From NCBI GenBank assembly GCA_036154955.1, contig JAYZWL010000123.1, positions 1 to 64,000 on the forward strand: DNA of 64,000 bases. Direction: 5' to 3'. Position 1 is the first letter of the stretch, and each line of letters begins with the position of its first letter. A program made the translations under genes and the position numbers. Positions 42,638 through 50,594 of this stretch are shown in pieces. The notes under the pieces are model-generated. The model made no database searches and was not told the DNA's origin. It worked only from the letters and a program-made list of their open reading frames with translations. This DNA comes from Albimonas sp036154955 (GTDB taxonomy: Bacteria > Pseudomonadota > Alphaproteobacteria > Rhodobacterales > Rhodobacteraceae).

Positions 42638-42712
42638 GCGGGCGTAGCTCAGGGGTAGAGCATAACCTTGCCAAGGTTAGGGTCGTGAGTTCGAATCTCA
42701 TCGCCCGCTCCA
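42638..42712 (+). tRNA. tRNA-Gly (GCC anticodon)
   Basis: A complete 75-base cloverleaf with the CCA end encoded. The acceptor arm is 42638-42644 GCGGGCG with 42702-42708 CGCCCGC. The D arm has GCTC/GAGC. The anticodon arm is TAACC-TTGCCAA-GGTTA with GCC at positions 34-36. The T arm is GTGAG-TTCGAAT-CTCAT, with discriminator T. It reads GGC/GGT glycine codons. The ars operon follows in the same direction 134 bases later. Such tRNA 3' ends are common insertion sites, but I see no duplicated end here. Confidence 0.97.
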
Positions 42713-42722
42713 ACGGTCTCCC

Positions 42723-42734
42723 AATATCGACAGG
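42723..42734. promoter_or_regulatory. AATATCGACAGG box after the tRNA
   Basis: This 12-base AT-richer word occurs just after the tRNA and again at 41421-41432. Its core ATATCGACA reappears inverted at 42827-42835 inside the ArsR-type palindrome. It may be an upstream ArsR box. The role is inferred from the repeats only. Confidence 0.35.
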
Positions 42735-42823
42735 ATGTTAGGCGTCACCCTCCTCGGGGCGGCGACGGCGCGCGCCGGTCCGCCGCAGGCCCGGCGCGTC
42801 GCGCGGGGGTTGCGTGCCGAACC

Positions 42824-42837
42824 ACATGTCGATATGT
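42824..42837. promoter_or_regulatory. palindromic operator at arsR
   Basis: The sequence ACATGTCGATATGT is a dyad (ACAT-N6-ATGT around TCGA) ending eight bases before the arsR start. Its position between promoter and start, its symmetry and its AT content fit a self-repressed ArsR operator, released when arsenite binds ArsR. Confidence 0.55.
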
Positions 42838-42845
42838 CATGAAAT

Positions 42846-43178
42846 ATGGACAGAATTGACGCCCTCGCCGCCTTCGCCGCCCTTGGACAGCCGGTCCGGC
42901 TGGACGTGTTCCGCCTGCTGATCCAGGCGGGCGAAGACGGCCTGCCCGCCGGCGACATCGCCGGGCGGCTCGACGTGCGGCACAACACGCTCTCGGCCAA
43001 TCTCGCCGTGCTGCTCCAGGCCCGGCTGGTGCGCAACCGGCGCGAGGGGCGCACCATCCGCTATTTCGCCGATCTCGACGGGCTGCGCCGCCTGCTCGGC
43101 TTCCTGCTGGAGGACTGCTGCGGCGGCCGTCCGGAGATCTGCCGCCCCCTGATCGACGAGATCGCCTGCGCCTGCTGA
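42846..43178 (+). CDS. arsR: ArsR-family arsenic-responsive repressor
   Basis: The 110-residue winged-helix repressor starts MDRIDALAAFAALGQPVRLDVF and has the recognition helix in DVRHNTLSANLAVLLQARL (43-61). The likely arsenite site is at the C-terminus, Cys91, Cys92 and Cys99 (EDCCGGRPEIC). This resembles the type 2 site of Acidithiobacillus ArsR rather than the ELCVCDL box of the E. coli type. Two more Cys (108, 110) end the protein. It heads an arsR-acr3-arsC-arsH operon, with a palindrome right before its start. The other ars genes confirm the assignment. Confidence 0.93.
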   Translation: MDRIDALAAFAALGQPVRLDVFRLLIQAGEDGLPAGDIAGRLDVRHNTLSANLAVLLQARLVRNRREGRTIRYFADLDGLRRLLGFLLEDCCGGRPEICRPLIDEIACAC

Positions 43179-43212
43179 CGCGCAGGCCCCACGCCCGCGA
43201 GGAAACCCACGC

Positions 43213-44280
43213 ATGACCGACGCCTCCGCCCCGCCCCCCGGCGGCCTGGGACTGTTCGAGAAATGGCTGACCGTCTGGGTCGCGCTGGCCATGGCCGCGG
43301 GCCTGGCGATGGGCGAGGCCGCGCCCGGCCTGTTCGGCGCCCTCGCCGGATGGGAGGTCGCCTCGGTCAACCTGCCGGTGGCGGTCCTGATCTGGGCGAT
43401 GGTCTGGCCGATGATGATCGGGGTCGACTTCGGCGCGATCTCCGGCGTGTGGGCGCAGCCTCGGGGGCTGGCCATCACGCTCGCGGTCAACTGGCTGATC
43501 AAGCCCTTCACCATGGCGGCGCTGGGGGTGCTGTTCTTCCAGCATGTCTTCGCCGGCCTGATCGACCCGCAGGAGGGGCGGGAGTGGCTGGCCGGCCTGA
43601 TCCTGCTGGGCGCCGCCCCCTGCACGGCCATGGTCTTCGTCTGGTCCAGCCTGACGCGGGGCGACGCCAATTACACGCTGGTCCAGGTCAGCGTGAACGA
43701 CGTCATCATGGTCTTCGCCTTCGCCCCCATCGTCGCCCTGCTGCTGGGCGTGGGGGAGTTCGAGATCCCCTGGGGCACGCTGCTGCTGTCGGTCGGGCTA
43801 TACGTGGTCGCGCCGCTGCTGGCGGGGATCGCGATGCGCGCCCGCCTGATGCGCCGGGGCGGCGCCGCGGCGGTGGACGGGTTCCGGGAACGGCTGCGCC
43901 CGGCCTCGGTGGGCGGGCTGATCCTGACCGTGGCGCTGCTGTTCGGCTTCCAGGGCCCGGTGATCCTCGACCGGCCGCTGGCCATCGGGCTGATCGCGGT
44001 TCCGCTGCTGATCCAGTCCTACGGCATCTTCTTCGTGGCCTACCTGGCGGCCCGCGCGCTGAGGGTTCCCTTCGCGGTCGCCGCCCCCTGCGCGCTGATC
44101 GGCACCTCCAACTTCTTCGAACTGGCGGTGGCGGTGGCGATCAGCCTGTTCGGGCTCGGCTCCGGCGCCGCGCTCGCCACCGTGGTCGGCGTGCTGGTGG
44201 AGGTGCCGGTGATGCTGTCGCTGGTGGCCTTCGCCAATCGCACGAAGTCCTGGTTCCCGGTCGAAGGAGGCCGCGCATGA
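43213..44280 (+). CDS. acr3: ACR3-family arsenite efflux permease
   Basis: The 355-residue integral membrane protein has about ten transmembrane helices and exports arsenite across the inner membrane using the proton gradient. Family marks are the conserved Cys137 in LGAAPCTAMVFVWS, the VSVNDVIMVFAFAP segment, and GTSNFFELAVAVAI with the conserved Glu. The start at 43213 follows GCGAGGAAACC. It lies 34 bases after arsR and its stop overlaps the arsC start (ATGA). This is the ACR3 type, not ArsB. Confidence 0.95.
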   Translation: MTDASAPPPGGLGLFEKWLTVWVALAMAAGLAMGEAAPGLFGALAGWEVASVNLPVAVLIWAMVWPMMIGVDFGAISGVWAQPRGLAITLAVNWLIKPFTMAALGVLFFQHVFAGLIDPQEGREWLAGLILLGAAPCTAMVFVWSSLTRGDANYTLVQVSVNDVIMVFAFAPIVALLLGVGEFEIPWGTLLLSVGLYVVAPLLAGIAMRARLMRRGGAAAVDGFRERLRPASVGGLILTVALLFGFQGPVILDRPLAIGLIAVPLLIQSYGIFFVAYLAARALRVPFAVAAPCALIGTSNFFELAVAVAISLFGLGSGAALATVVGVLVEVPVMLSLVAFANRTKSWFPVEGGRA

Positions 44281-44660
44281 CCGTCACGATCTTCCACAAC
44301 CCCGCCTGCAGCGCGTCGCGCCGGGCGCTGGCGACGATCCGGGAGGCGGGGGTGGAGCCGGAAATCGTGCTCTACCTCAAGACCCCGCCGGACCGGGCGC
44401 GGCTGGAAGGGCTGATCGCCGCCATCGGCCTGCCGGTGCGAGAGATCATGCGGGCCAGGGAACCGGCCTACGCCGCGCTGGGCCTCGGCGACCCGGCCGT
44501 GACCGACGCGCAGCTGGTGGACGCGATCCTCGCCCACCCCGTCCTGCTCAACCGCCCGATCGTGGAGACGCCGCGGGGAACCCGCCTCTGCCGCCCGGCG
44601 GAGGTCGCGCTGGACCTGCTCGACCCGCCCGCCACCGACGACCGGGAGACGCCGCGATGA
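44277..44660 (+). CDS. arsC: glutaredoxin-linked arsenate reductase ArsC
   Basis: The 127-residue ArsC belongs to the thioredoxin-fold, glutathione/glutaredoxin-dependent class (E. coli R773 type). It reduces arsenate to arsenite so that ACR3 can export it. The catalytic Cys11 lies in FHNPACSASRRAL; family members more often have CSKS or CGTS here. An Arg-rich second half with LNRPIVETPRGTRLCRP carries the oxyanion-binding arginines. It overlaps both neighbours by four bases (ATGA), so translation is coupled. Confidence 0.93.
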   Translation: MTVTIFHNPACSASRRALATIREAGVEPEIVLYLKTPPDRARLEGLIAAIGLPVREIMRAREPAYAALGLGDPAVTDAQLVDAILAHPVLLNRPIVETPRGTRLCRPAEVALDLLDPPATDDRETPR

Positions 44661-45379
44661 CCGACGCGCCGGACACGCTGCCCGCGCTCGACCCCGCCTT
44701 CGTGCAGGCGATCGACCCGGCCGCGCTCGCCGCCCCCGGCGATCCCGGCCATCCGCCGCGGATCCTGCTGCTCTACGGCTCGCTGCGGGACCGCTCCTTC
44801 TCCCGCTTCGCGACGGAGGAGGCCGCCCGGCTGCTGCGCCGCTTCGGCTGCGAGACCCGGAGCTTCGACCCGACCGGCCTGCCCCTGCCCGACGGCGCCC
44901 CCGCCGACCACCCGAAGGTGGCGGAGCTGCGGGCGCTGGCCACCTGGGCGGAGGGGATGGTCTGGTGCTCCCCCGAACGCCACGGCGCGATGACCGGCAT
45001 CATGAAGGCGCAGATCGACTGGCTGCCGCTCAGCCTCGGCGGGGTCCGGCCCACGCAGGGCAAGACGCTGGCGGTCATGCAGGTCTGCGGCGGATCGCAG
45101 AGCTTCAACGCGGTCAACCAGCTGCGGGTGCTGGGGCGCTGGATGCGGATGGTCACCATCCCCAACCAGTCCTCCGTCGCCAAGGCCTGGGACGAGTTCG
45201 ACGCGGACGGGCGCATGCGCCCCTCCCCCTATTACGACCGCATCGTCGACGTGATGGAGGAACTGACCCGCTTCACCTGGATGATCCGCGGCCGCTCCGA
45301 CGCGCTGACCGACCGCTATTCCGAACGCCGCGAAAGCGCGGCGGCCCTGTCGAAACGGGTCAACCAGAGCCGCCTTTAG
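44657..45379 (+). CDS. arsH: ArsH organoarsenical-oxidising flavoprotein
   Basis: The 240-residue NADPH-dependent FMN flavoprotein has the flavodoxin-like phosphate loop LLYGSLRDRSFSR (about 36-48) and the ArsH blocks WCSPERHGAMTGIMKAQIDWLPL, PTQGKTLAVMQVCGGSQSFN and RWMRMVTIPNQSS. ArsH oxidises trivalent methyl- and aryl-arsenicals to less toxic pentavalent forms. It is the last gene of the ars operon and overlaps arsC by four bases. A paired palindromic repeat lies 28 bases past its stop. Confidence 0.95.
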   Translation: MTDAPDTLPALDPAFVQAIDPAALAAPGDPGHPPRILLLYGSLRDRSFSRFATEEAARLLRRFGCETRSFDPTGLPLPDGAPADHPKVAELRALATWAEGMVWCSPERHGAMTGIMKAQIDWLPLSLGGVRPTQGKTLAVMQVCGGSQSFNAVNQLRVLGRWMRMVTIPNQSSVAKAWDEFDADGRMRPSPYYDRIVDVMEELTRFTWMIRGRSDALTDRYSERRESAAALSKRVNQSRL

Positions 45380-45407
45380 CGCCGCGGCGAGACCTTTGGC
45401 TGACTGG

Positions 45408-45479
45408 GCGCCCCGGGCTTGACCCAGGGCCTCCTGAGCCAACCGTCCCGCCGGAGGCCCCGGGTCAGGCCCGGGGCGC
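45408..45479. repeat. paired palindromic intergenic repeat, copy 3
   Basis: Two head-to-head copies (45408-45433 and 45454-45479) fill the gap between the convergent arsH and ubiK genes. The second is identical in its core to copies 1 and 2. The pair could form a 26-base stem and end both transcripts. Confidence 0.85.
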
Positions 45480-45511
45480 GCCGACCGTCAGGCGCGGCGC
45501 CGAGCGCAGGC

Positions 45512-45754
45512 TCAGAGCTTCGCTTCCAGCGCGGCGATGCGGGCGGAGAGGGCCTCGTTCTCCTCCCGCGCCTTGGCGGCCATGTCGCGGACCGCGTCGA
45601 ATTCCTCGCGGGTCACGAAGTCGTTGTCGGCCATCCAGCGCTCGATCCAGCCGCGGAAGGCGGTCTCGGCCTCGGCGCGGGCGCCCTGGGCCACCCCGGC
45701 GGCGGAGGTCATCAGGCGGGACAGGTCGTCGAAGAACGGGTTGCGGGTCTGCAT
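45512..45754 (-). CDS. ubiK: UbiK-family accessory protein (BMFP domain)
   Basis: This 80-residue protein begins MQTRNPFFDDLSRLMTSAAG, an amphipathic helix able to bind membranes. It continues with FVTREEFDAVRDMAAKAREENEALSAR-type coiled-coil sequence to its end. This is the BMFP/YqiC pattern. UbiK assists the aerobic ubiquinone biosynthesis complex and forms trimers. It is transcribed alone, away from the aminopeptidase gene. Start 45754 is the family start. Confidence 0.9.
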   Translation of the reverse strand: MQTRNPFFDDLSRLMTSAAGVAQGARAEAETAFRGWIERWMADNDFVTREEFDAVRDMAAKAREENEALSARIAALEAKL

Positions 45755-45961
45755 CGCGGCGCTCCTGGCGCTGTCGCAACGTCACGGCGGGACGGGGCGA
45801 CGGGTTGCGGGATCTCTTGCGTTCAACATGGCGCGTCGGCGCGGGTTTCGCCACCTGCCGTCCCGACGCGGCCGCACGCGGCCGGCGCGAGAACCCCTCC
45901 TTGCGCCGGCCGCTTGCGGCGCTAGGCTGACCGCCCCGATCCGCCGCGAAAGGCCCTGCCG
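45755..45961. promoter_or_regulatory. ubiK / aminopeptidase divergent spacer
   Basis: This 207-base region carries both promoters. GTTGCGGGATCTCTTGCGTTC near 45800-45825 is relatively AT-rich. No operator is clear. Confidence 0.4.
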
Positions 45962-47398
45962 ATGACCGATCCCGCCCTTCCCGCGCTGCCCGAGGCCGAG
46001 CGCCTGGCCGAGCCTGCGGAGGCCGCGGCCGCGATCCCGCTGCGCCTCGTGCCCGCCGAAGGGGCGGAGGCCGCGCTCGCCGCCCTGCCCGCGGCGCAGG
46101 CGGCCTGGGCGGCCGCCACCGGGTTCAAGGGAACGCTGGGGCAGACCTGCCTGCTGCCCGCCCCGGACGGGACGCTCGCCGCCGTGCTGTTCGGCTGGGG
46201 CGACGCGAAGGCGCGGGCGCGCAGCCGTTTCGACATCGGCCGGGCGGCGGAGAGCCTGCCGGCGGGGACCTACGCGCTCGACGCCGCCGCGGCGCCGGGG
46301 GCGGAGACGGAATCGGCGCTGGGCTGGCTTCTGTCGCGCACCCGCTTCACCCGCTACAAGGCCGCCTCCCTGCCCGACGCCCGGCTCGCGGCGCCCGCCG
46401 GGGTGGACGCGGGCGCGGTGCATCGCATCGCCGACGGCGTCGCCCTGACCCGCGCCCTGATCGACACCCCGGCCGAGCATATGGGCCCCGCCGACATCGA
46501 GGCCGCCGCCCGCGCGCTGGCCGCGGCCCATGGCGCCTCGGTCTCCGTTGTGACGGGCGACGCGCTGCTGGAGGCGAATTACCCGATGATCCACGCCGTC
46601 GGCCGCGCCGCCGCGCCGGGGCGCGAGCCGCGGCTGATCGCGCTGGACTGGGGGCCGCAGGACGCGCCGGCGGTGACGCTGGTCGGCAAGGGCGTGGCCT
46701 TCGACACCGGGGGGCTGAACCTCAAGCCCGGATCCTCCATGGGCCTGATGAAGAAGGACATGGGCGGCGCGGCGCAGGCGCTGGGGCTGGCGCGTATCGC
46801 CATGGCCTCCGGCCTCAAGGCGCGGCTCAGGGTGCTGATCCCGGCGGTGGAGAACGCGGTCTCCGCCGCCTCCTTCCGGCCGTCGGACGTGCTGACCTCC
46901 CGCAAGGGGCTGACGGTGGAGATCAACAACACCGACGCCGAAGGCCGGCTGGTGCTGGCCGACGCGCTGGCCCGCGGCGACGAGGACGCGCCGGAGCTGA
47001 TGCTCTGCTTCGCCACCCTCACCGGCGCCGCCCGCGTGGCGCTGGGGGCGGAGCTTCCGCCCTTCTACACCGATGACGAGGCGCTGGCCGCCGCCCTCGC
47101 CGCCGCCTCGACCGAGATGCGCGACCCGATCTGGCGCCTGCCGTTCTGGCCGGGCTACGAGGCGCAGATCGAGCCGGGGATCGCCGACCTCGACAACGCC
47201 CCCTCCGGCGGCATGGCGGGCTCGATCACCGCCGCCCTGTTCCTGCGGCGCTTCGTGGAGCGGGCCGGCGCCTTCGCCCATTTCGACGTCTACGGCTGGA
47301 CCCCCGCCGCCCGCCCCGGCCGCCCCAAGGGCGGGGAGGCGCAGGCGATCCGGGCCTGCTGGGCCGTGCTCTCCGCCCGCTACGGGACCGCCGCCTGA
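45962..47398 (+). CDS. leucyl aminopeptidase family protein (M17)
   Basis: The 478-residue peptidase has the M17 metal- and substrate-binding blocks: VGKGVAFDTGGLNLKPG (Lys and first Asp), MGLMKKDMGGAAQAL, and INNTDAEGRLVLADAL, the family signature. It releases N-terminal residues from peptides with two metal ions, normally as a cytoplasmic hexamer. The N-terminal 150 residues are the variable domain. Its stop overlaps the start of the NlpC/P60 gene by one base (TGATG), so the two are coupled, a pairing that recurs in Rhodobacterales. PepA and PepB-type labels both fit. Confidence 0.92.
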   Translation: MTDPALPALPEAERLAEPAEAAAAIPLRLVPAEGAEAALAALPAAQAAWAAATGFKGTLGQTCLLPAPDGTLAAVLFGWGDAKARARSRFDIGRAAESLPAGTYALDAAAAPGAETESALGWLLSRTRFTRYKAASLPDARLAAPAGVDAGAVHRIADGVALTRALIDTPAEHMGPADIEAAARALAAAHGASVSVVTGDALLEANYPMIHAVGRAAAPGREPRLIALDWGPQDAPAVTLVGKGVAFDTGGLNLKPGSSMGLMKKDMGGAAQALGLARIAMASGLKARLRVLIPAVENAVSAASFRPSDVLTSRKGLTVEINNTDAEGRLVLADALARGDEDAPELMLCFATLTGAARVALGAELPPFYTDDEALAAALAAASTEMRDPIWRLPFWPGYEAQIEPGIADLDNAPSGGMAGSITAALFLRRFVERAGAFAHFDVYGWTPAARPGRPKGGEAQAIRACWAVLSARYGTAA

Positions 47399-48237
47399 TG
47401 CCCGACCCGGCCCGCGACCCCCGCCTCACGCCCGCCCGCCCCGACCTCGCCGCCGAACGGCTGCGCGGGGAGGTGGAGGCCGCCCGCTACGCGACCCCGG
47501 TGCGGATGCGGGTGACGCTGGGGGTGGCCCCCCTGCGCTCCCGCCCCGGGGCGAAGGGGCTGGCCTCGGAACTGGTCTACGGGGCGGAGTTCGAGGTCTA
47601 CGAAAGCGCCGGCGGCCTCGCCTGGGGGCAGGCGACCCGGGACGGCTATGTGGGCTACGTGCCCGCGGGGGCGCTGGAAGCGGCCAACGGCCCGCCCACG
47701 CACCGGGTGACCGCGACGCTCTCGCACCTCTATCCCGGGCCGGATCTGAAGACCGCGCCGCTGACGCCGCTGCCGATGAACGCCCTGCTCAGCGGCACGG
47801 TGGAGGGGGGCTGGCTGGTCACCCGCCGCGGCTGCGTGCCCGCGCAGCATGTCGCCCCGGCCGACGAGGCCGCGGCCGACTGGGTGGCGGAGGCGGAGCG
47901 TTTCGCGGGAACCCCTTACCTCTGGGGCGGCGGCTCGGCGCTGGGCATCGATTGTTCGGGGCTGGTGCAGGCGGCGCGCTGGGCGGGCGGCTTCGACTGT
48001 CCGCGGGATTCCGACATGCAGGCGGGTTGCGGGCGGGAGGTCGCGCAGGCCGACCTGCGCCGCGGCGACCTGGTGTTCTGGCGCGGACATGTGGGGGTGA
48101 TGCTGGACGGCGCGCGGCTGCTGCACGCCAACGCCCATCACATGGCCTGCGCGGCGGAGCCGCTGGCCGGCGCCATCGACCGCATCGCCGCCGGCGAATA
48201 CGGCCCCCCCACCGGGTTCCGCCGGCTGGACGGCTGA
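47398..48237 (+). CDS. NlpC/P60 (C40) peptidase with SH3-like domains
   Basis: The 279-residue protein has one or two bacterial SH3-like domains (about 35-150, with VAPLRSRPGAKGLASELVYG) and a C-terminal NlpC/P60 domain. The catalytic Cys lies in GIDCSGLVQAA, the His in FWRGHVGVML, and the third polar residue in HANAHHMA. Such enzymes cut cell-wall stem peptides, usually gamma-D-Glu-mDAP bonds. I see no signal peptide. Together with the overlapping M17 gene it suggests cytoplasmic recycling of murein or other peptides, as with YkfC-type enzymes. Confidence 0.9.
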   Translation: MPDPARDPRLTPARPDLAAERLRGEVEAARYATPVRMRVTLGVAPLRSRPGAKGLASELVYGAEFEVYESAGGLAWGQATRDGYVGYVPAGALEAANGPPTHRVTATLSHLYPGPDLKTAPLTPLPMNALLSGTVEGGWLVTRRGCVPAQHVAPADEAAADWVAEAERFAGTPYLWGGGSALGIDCSGLVQAARWAGGFDCPRDSDMQAGCGREVAQADLRRGDLVFWRGHVGVMLDGARLLHANAHHMACAAEPLAGAIDRIAAGEYGPPTGFRRLDG

Positions 48238-48273
48238 GGCGGCCCCCGCTTCCCCGCGATGCGTTCCGGACGG

Positions 48274-48342
48274 GCGCCCCGGGCTCGACCCGGGGCCTCG
48301 CGCCATCCGCCCGCGCGAGGCCCCGGAGCAGGTCCGACGCGC
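48274..48342. repeat. paired palindromic intergenic repeat, copy 4 (second half diverged)
   Basis: The first half (48274-48299) equals the left half of copy 1. The inverted second half (48317-48342) has several changes (CCCCGGAGCAGGTCC). It lies between the NlpC gene and the aminotransferase gene. Confidence 0.75.
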
Positions 48343-48489
48343 GCGGCCCCCGCGACGCCTGACGTCCTGCGCGGTCTCAGGCCCCCCACCCCTCGGCGCC
48401 CTCCCTCGGCGTCCCCGCCCCTTGCGCATCGCGCGGCGATCGCGCTTTGTGCGGCGCGCCCCTCGCGAAACTCCCCGAAAGGCCGCCCG

Positions 48490-49668
48490 ATGTTCGAGGC
48501 CCTGCCCCCGCCCGAAACCGACCCGATCCTGGCCCTGATGGCCCGGTTCCGCGCCGATCCGCGGCCCGACCTGGTGGATCTCGGCCCCGGCGTCTATCGC
48601 GACGAGACCGGGGCCACCCCCGTCTTCCGCGCTGTGAAGGCGGCGGAGCTGAGCATGGCGGAGGCGCTGGCCACCAAGACCTATGTGGGCCTCGCCGGCG
48701 ACCTGGAGTTCTGCCGGCTGCTGGGGGCGGAGATCCTCGGCCCCTCGCTCGCCCCGCGCGCCGCCGCCTGCCAGGCCACCGGCGGCTCGGGCGCGCTCTT
48801 CGTGCTGGCCCGCCTGCTGCGCGCCGCCCGGCCGGACGCGGTGGTGCACATGCCCGCCCCCACCTGGCCCAACCACCCCGCGCTCTTCCGCGGCGTGGGG
48901 CTGGCCACGGCCGAATATCCCTATGCCGACCGGGCGATGCGGGGCCTCGACTTCGACGCGATGGCCGCGCGGCTGGAGACGCTGGGCCCCTCCGACGTGG
49001 TCCTGCTGCACGGCTGCTGCCACAATCCCACCGGCATGGACCCCGCCCCCGCCCAATGGGCGGAGATCGCCGCGATCTGCGCCCGCCGCGGCTGGATCCC
49101 GCTGATCGACATGGCCTATGCCGGCTTCGGCGAGGGCTGGGAGGCCGACTGCGCGGGCATGCGCGGCCTGATGGAGGCCGCGCCCGAGGCGCTGGCCGCC
49201 GTCTCCTGCTCCAAGAATTTCGGGCTCTACCGCGACCGGGCCGGGGCGGTCTTCGCCACCGTGGACGACCCCGCCCGCCGTGCCGTGGTGCAGGCGACGC
49301 TGGAGGGGATCAACCGTAACATCCACTCCATGCCCCCCGACCATGGCGGGGCGCTGGTGCGCGAGGTGCTGTCGGACCCCGCGCTGAAGGCCGACTGGGC
49401 GGCGGAGCTCGACGCCATGCGCGCCCGCATCAACGGCAACCGGCGCGCGCTGGCCGAGGCGCTGGCGCGGCGCCCCGGCGGCCAGGACCTGAGCCATGTG
49501 GGCGACCTGCGGGGCATGTTCTCCCTGCTCGGGCTGTCGCCCGCGCAGGTCGACCGGCTGCGCGAGGAGTTCGGCATCTACGTCGTCGCCGGCGGCCGGA
49601 TCAACGTGGCCGGCATGAACGCGACCCAGGCCGACCGGGTGGCCGAGGCGCTGCTCGCGGTCGCCTGA
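48490..49668 (+). CDS. aromatic/aspartate aminotransferase (class I, AspC/TyrB type)
   Basis: The 392-residue PLP enzyme is of the Iab subfamily (AspC/TyrB). Seen are VDLGPGVYRDETGATPVFRAVK near the start, the ATGGSGALF segment, VVLLHGCCHNPTGMDP with the cofactor-binding Asn, DMAYAGFGEGW, and the Schiff-base Lys in VSCSKNFGLYRDRAG. It should transaminate aspartate and aromatic amino acids with 2-oxoglutarate. The start at 48490 follows CGAAAGGCC and fits the family. It ends 32 bases before the convergent MBL-fold gene. Confidence 0.9.
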   Translation: MFEALPPPETDPILALMARFRADPRPDLVDLGPGVYRDETGATPVFRAVKAAELSMAEALATKTYVGLAGDLEFCRLLGAEILGPSLAPRAAACQATGGSGALFVLARLLRAARPDAVVHMPAPTWPNHPALFRGVGLATAEYPYADRAMRGLDFDAMAARLETLGPSDVVLLHGCCHNPTGMDPAPAQWAEIAAICARRGWIPLIDMAYAGFGEGWEADCAGMRGLMEAAPEALAAVSCSKNFGLYRDRAGAVFATVDDPARRAVVQATLEGINRNIHSMPPDHGGALVREVLSDPALKADWAAELDAMRARINGNRRALAEALARRPGGQDLSHVGDLRGMFSLLGLSPAQVDRLREEFGIYVVAGGRINVAGMNATQADRVAEALLAVA

Positions 49669-49700
49669 CGGCGCGGGGGGCAGGTCCGCGGATCTGACGC

Positions 49701-50594
49701 TCAGCCCCCCTGCTGCAGCACGAACACCGTCGGCTCCGTCGGCAGGGTGCGCGGGGTCAGGGTCAGCGCGGGGATGTCCGCCCGCACCACCCGGAACTCC
49801 GCCGACATCCCGACCAGGAACCGGTCCAGCGAGCTGTAGCCCCAGTAATGCATCGGCAGCACCACCGAGGCGCGGACCCGCTTCAGGATCGAGATCATGT
49901 CCGGCAGGTTCAGGGTCGCCCCTCCGTCCACCGGCGCCATCACCACGTCCAGACGACCGATGGCGGCGTAGTGGTCGGGGCCGAGCGTGTGGTGCAGGTG
50001 GCCCAGATGGCCGATGCACAGGTCCCCGATCTCGAAGATGAAGATGGAGTTGCCGTCCGTCTCCACCCCGCCGCCCCAGCCGCGGATATCGGTGGTCACG
50101 TTGCGCACCAGCGCGTCGCCGACCTGCAGCCAGTGCTCCGCCGGCGGGCCTCCCGGCTCTCCCCAGCCCTTGAGCGGATGGGGGATGGCCGGGTCGGGGC
50201 GGGCGGTCCAGTGCGTCTCATGCGCATGGTTCATGGTGACCACGTCGGGGACGGCGACGGGGCCGGACCAGCCGGAATAGTCGGTGGCGATGGTCACGCC
50301 GCCGCCGGTCTCGATCAGGTAGGTGGAGTGGCCGATGAAGCGGATCGTGGCCTTGCCCGCGGCGTCTCCCCCGGCGTCGCCCGACTGGGCGAGGCGCACG
50401 AGGCGGGCGTCGGGCAGGATCTCGGCCACCGACTGGCAGACCGAGGCCGCGGCGGGCGCTGCCAGACCCGCGACGAGGCCCGATACAAGGGACGCGACGA
50501 AGCCCGTCGCGCGCGCCCGGGCGGCGCGAGGGCGAAGGCGCCGGCGCGGGCGGGCGGGCGGGCGGCGGAACGCGGGCGGCGCGGGCGCTTGCAT
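49701..50594 (-). CDS. secreted MBL-fold metallo-hydrolase
   Basis: The 297-residue protein has a basic, Arg-rich N-terminus, then a hydrophobic signal segment (about 30-50) ending AAPAAASV. The domain begins IRFIGHSTYLIETGGG and has MNHAHETHW, the HxHxxH metal motif, later His residues in HLGHLHHTLGP, and MAPVDGGATLN and LPMHYWG. This resembles the UlaG-like branch of the MBL fold, but exported. The start at 50594 gives a plausible signal peptide; the open frame upstream is Arg-rich and unconserved. The substrate is unknown. Confidence 0.82.
   Translation of the reverse strand: MQAPAPPAFRRPPARPRRRLRPRAARARATGFVASLVSGLVAGLAAPAAASVCQSVAEILPDARLVRLAQSGDAGGDAAGKATIRFIGHSTYLIETGGGVTIATDYSGWSGPVAVPDVVTMNHAHETHWTARPDPAIPHPLKGWGEPGGPPAEHWLQVGDALVRNVTTDIRGWGGGVETDGNSIFIFEIGDLCIGHLGHLHHTLGPDHYAAIGRLDVVMAPVDGGATLNLPDMISILKRVRASVVLPMHYWGYSSLDRFLVGMSAEFRVVRADIPALTLTPRTLPTEPTVFVLQQGG

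Noticed and set aside
42638..42712. tRNA 3' end as an integration site with an island downstream
   Set aside because: I looked for a second copy of the tRNA 3' end (TTCGAATCTCATCGCCCGC) downstream and saw none, and there is no integrase. Only the position is suggestive.
47380..50019. An 879-codon minus-strand frame
   Set aside because: It is antisense to the NlpC/P60 and aminotransferase genes, which carry clear catalytic motifs. The translation is His/Arg/Gly-rich.
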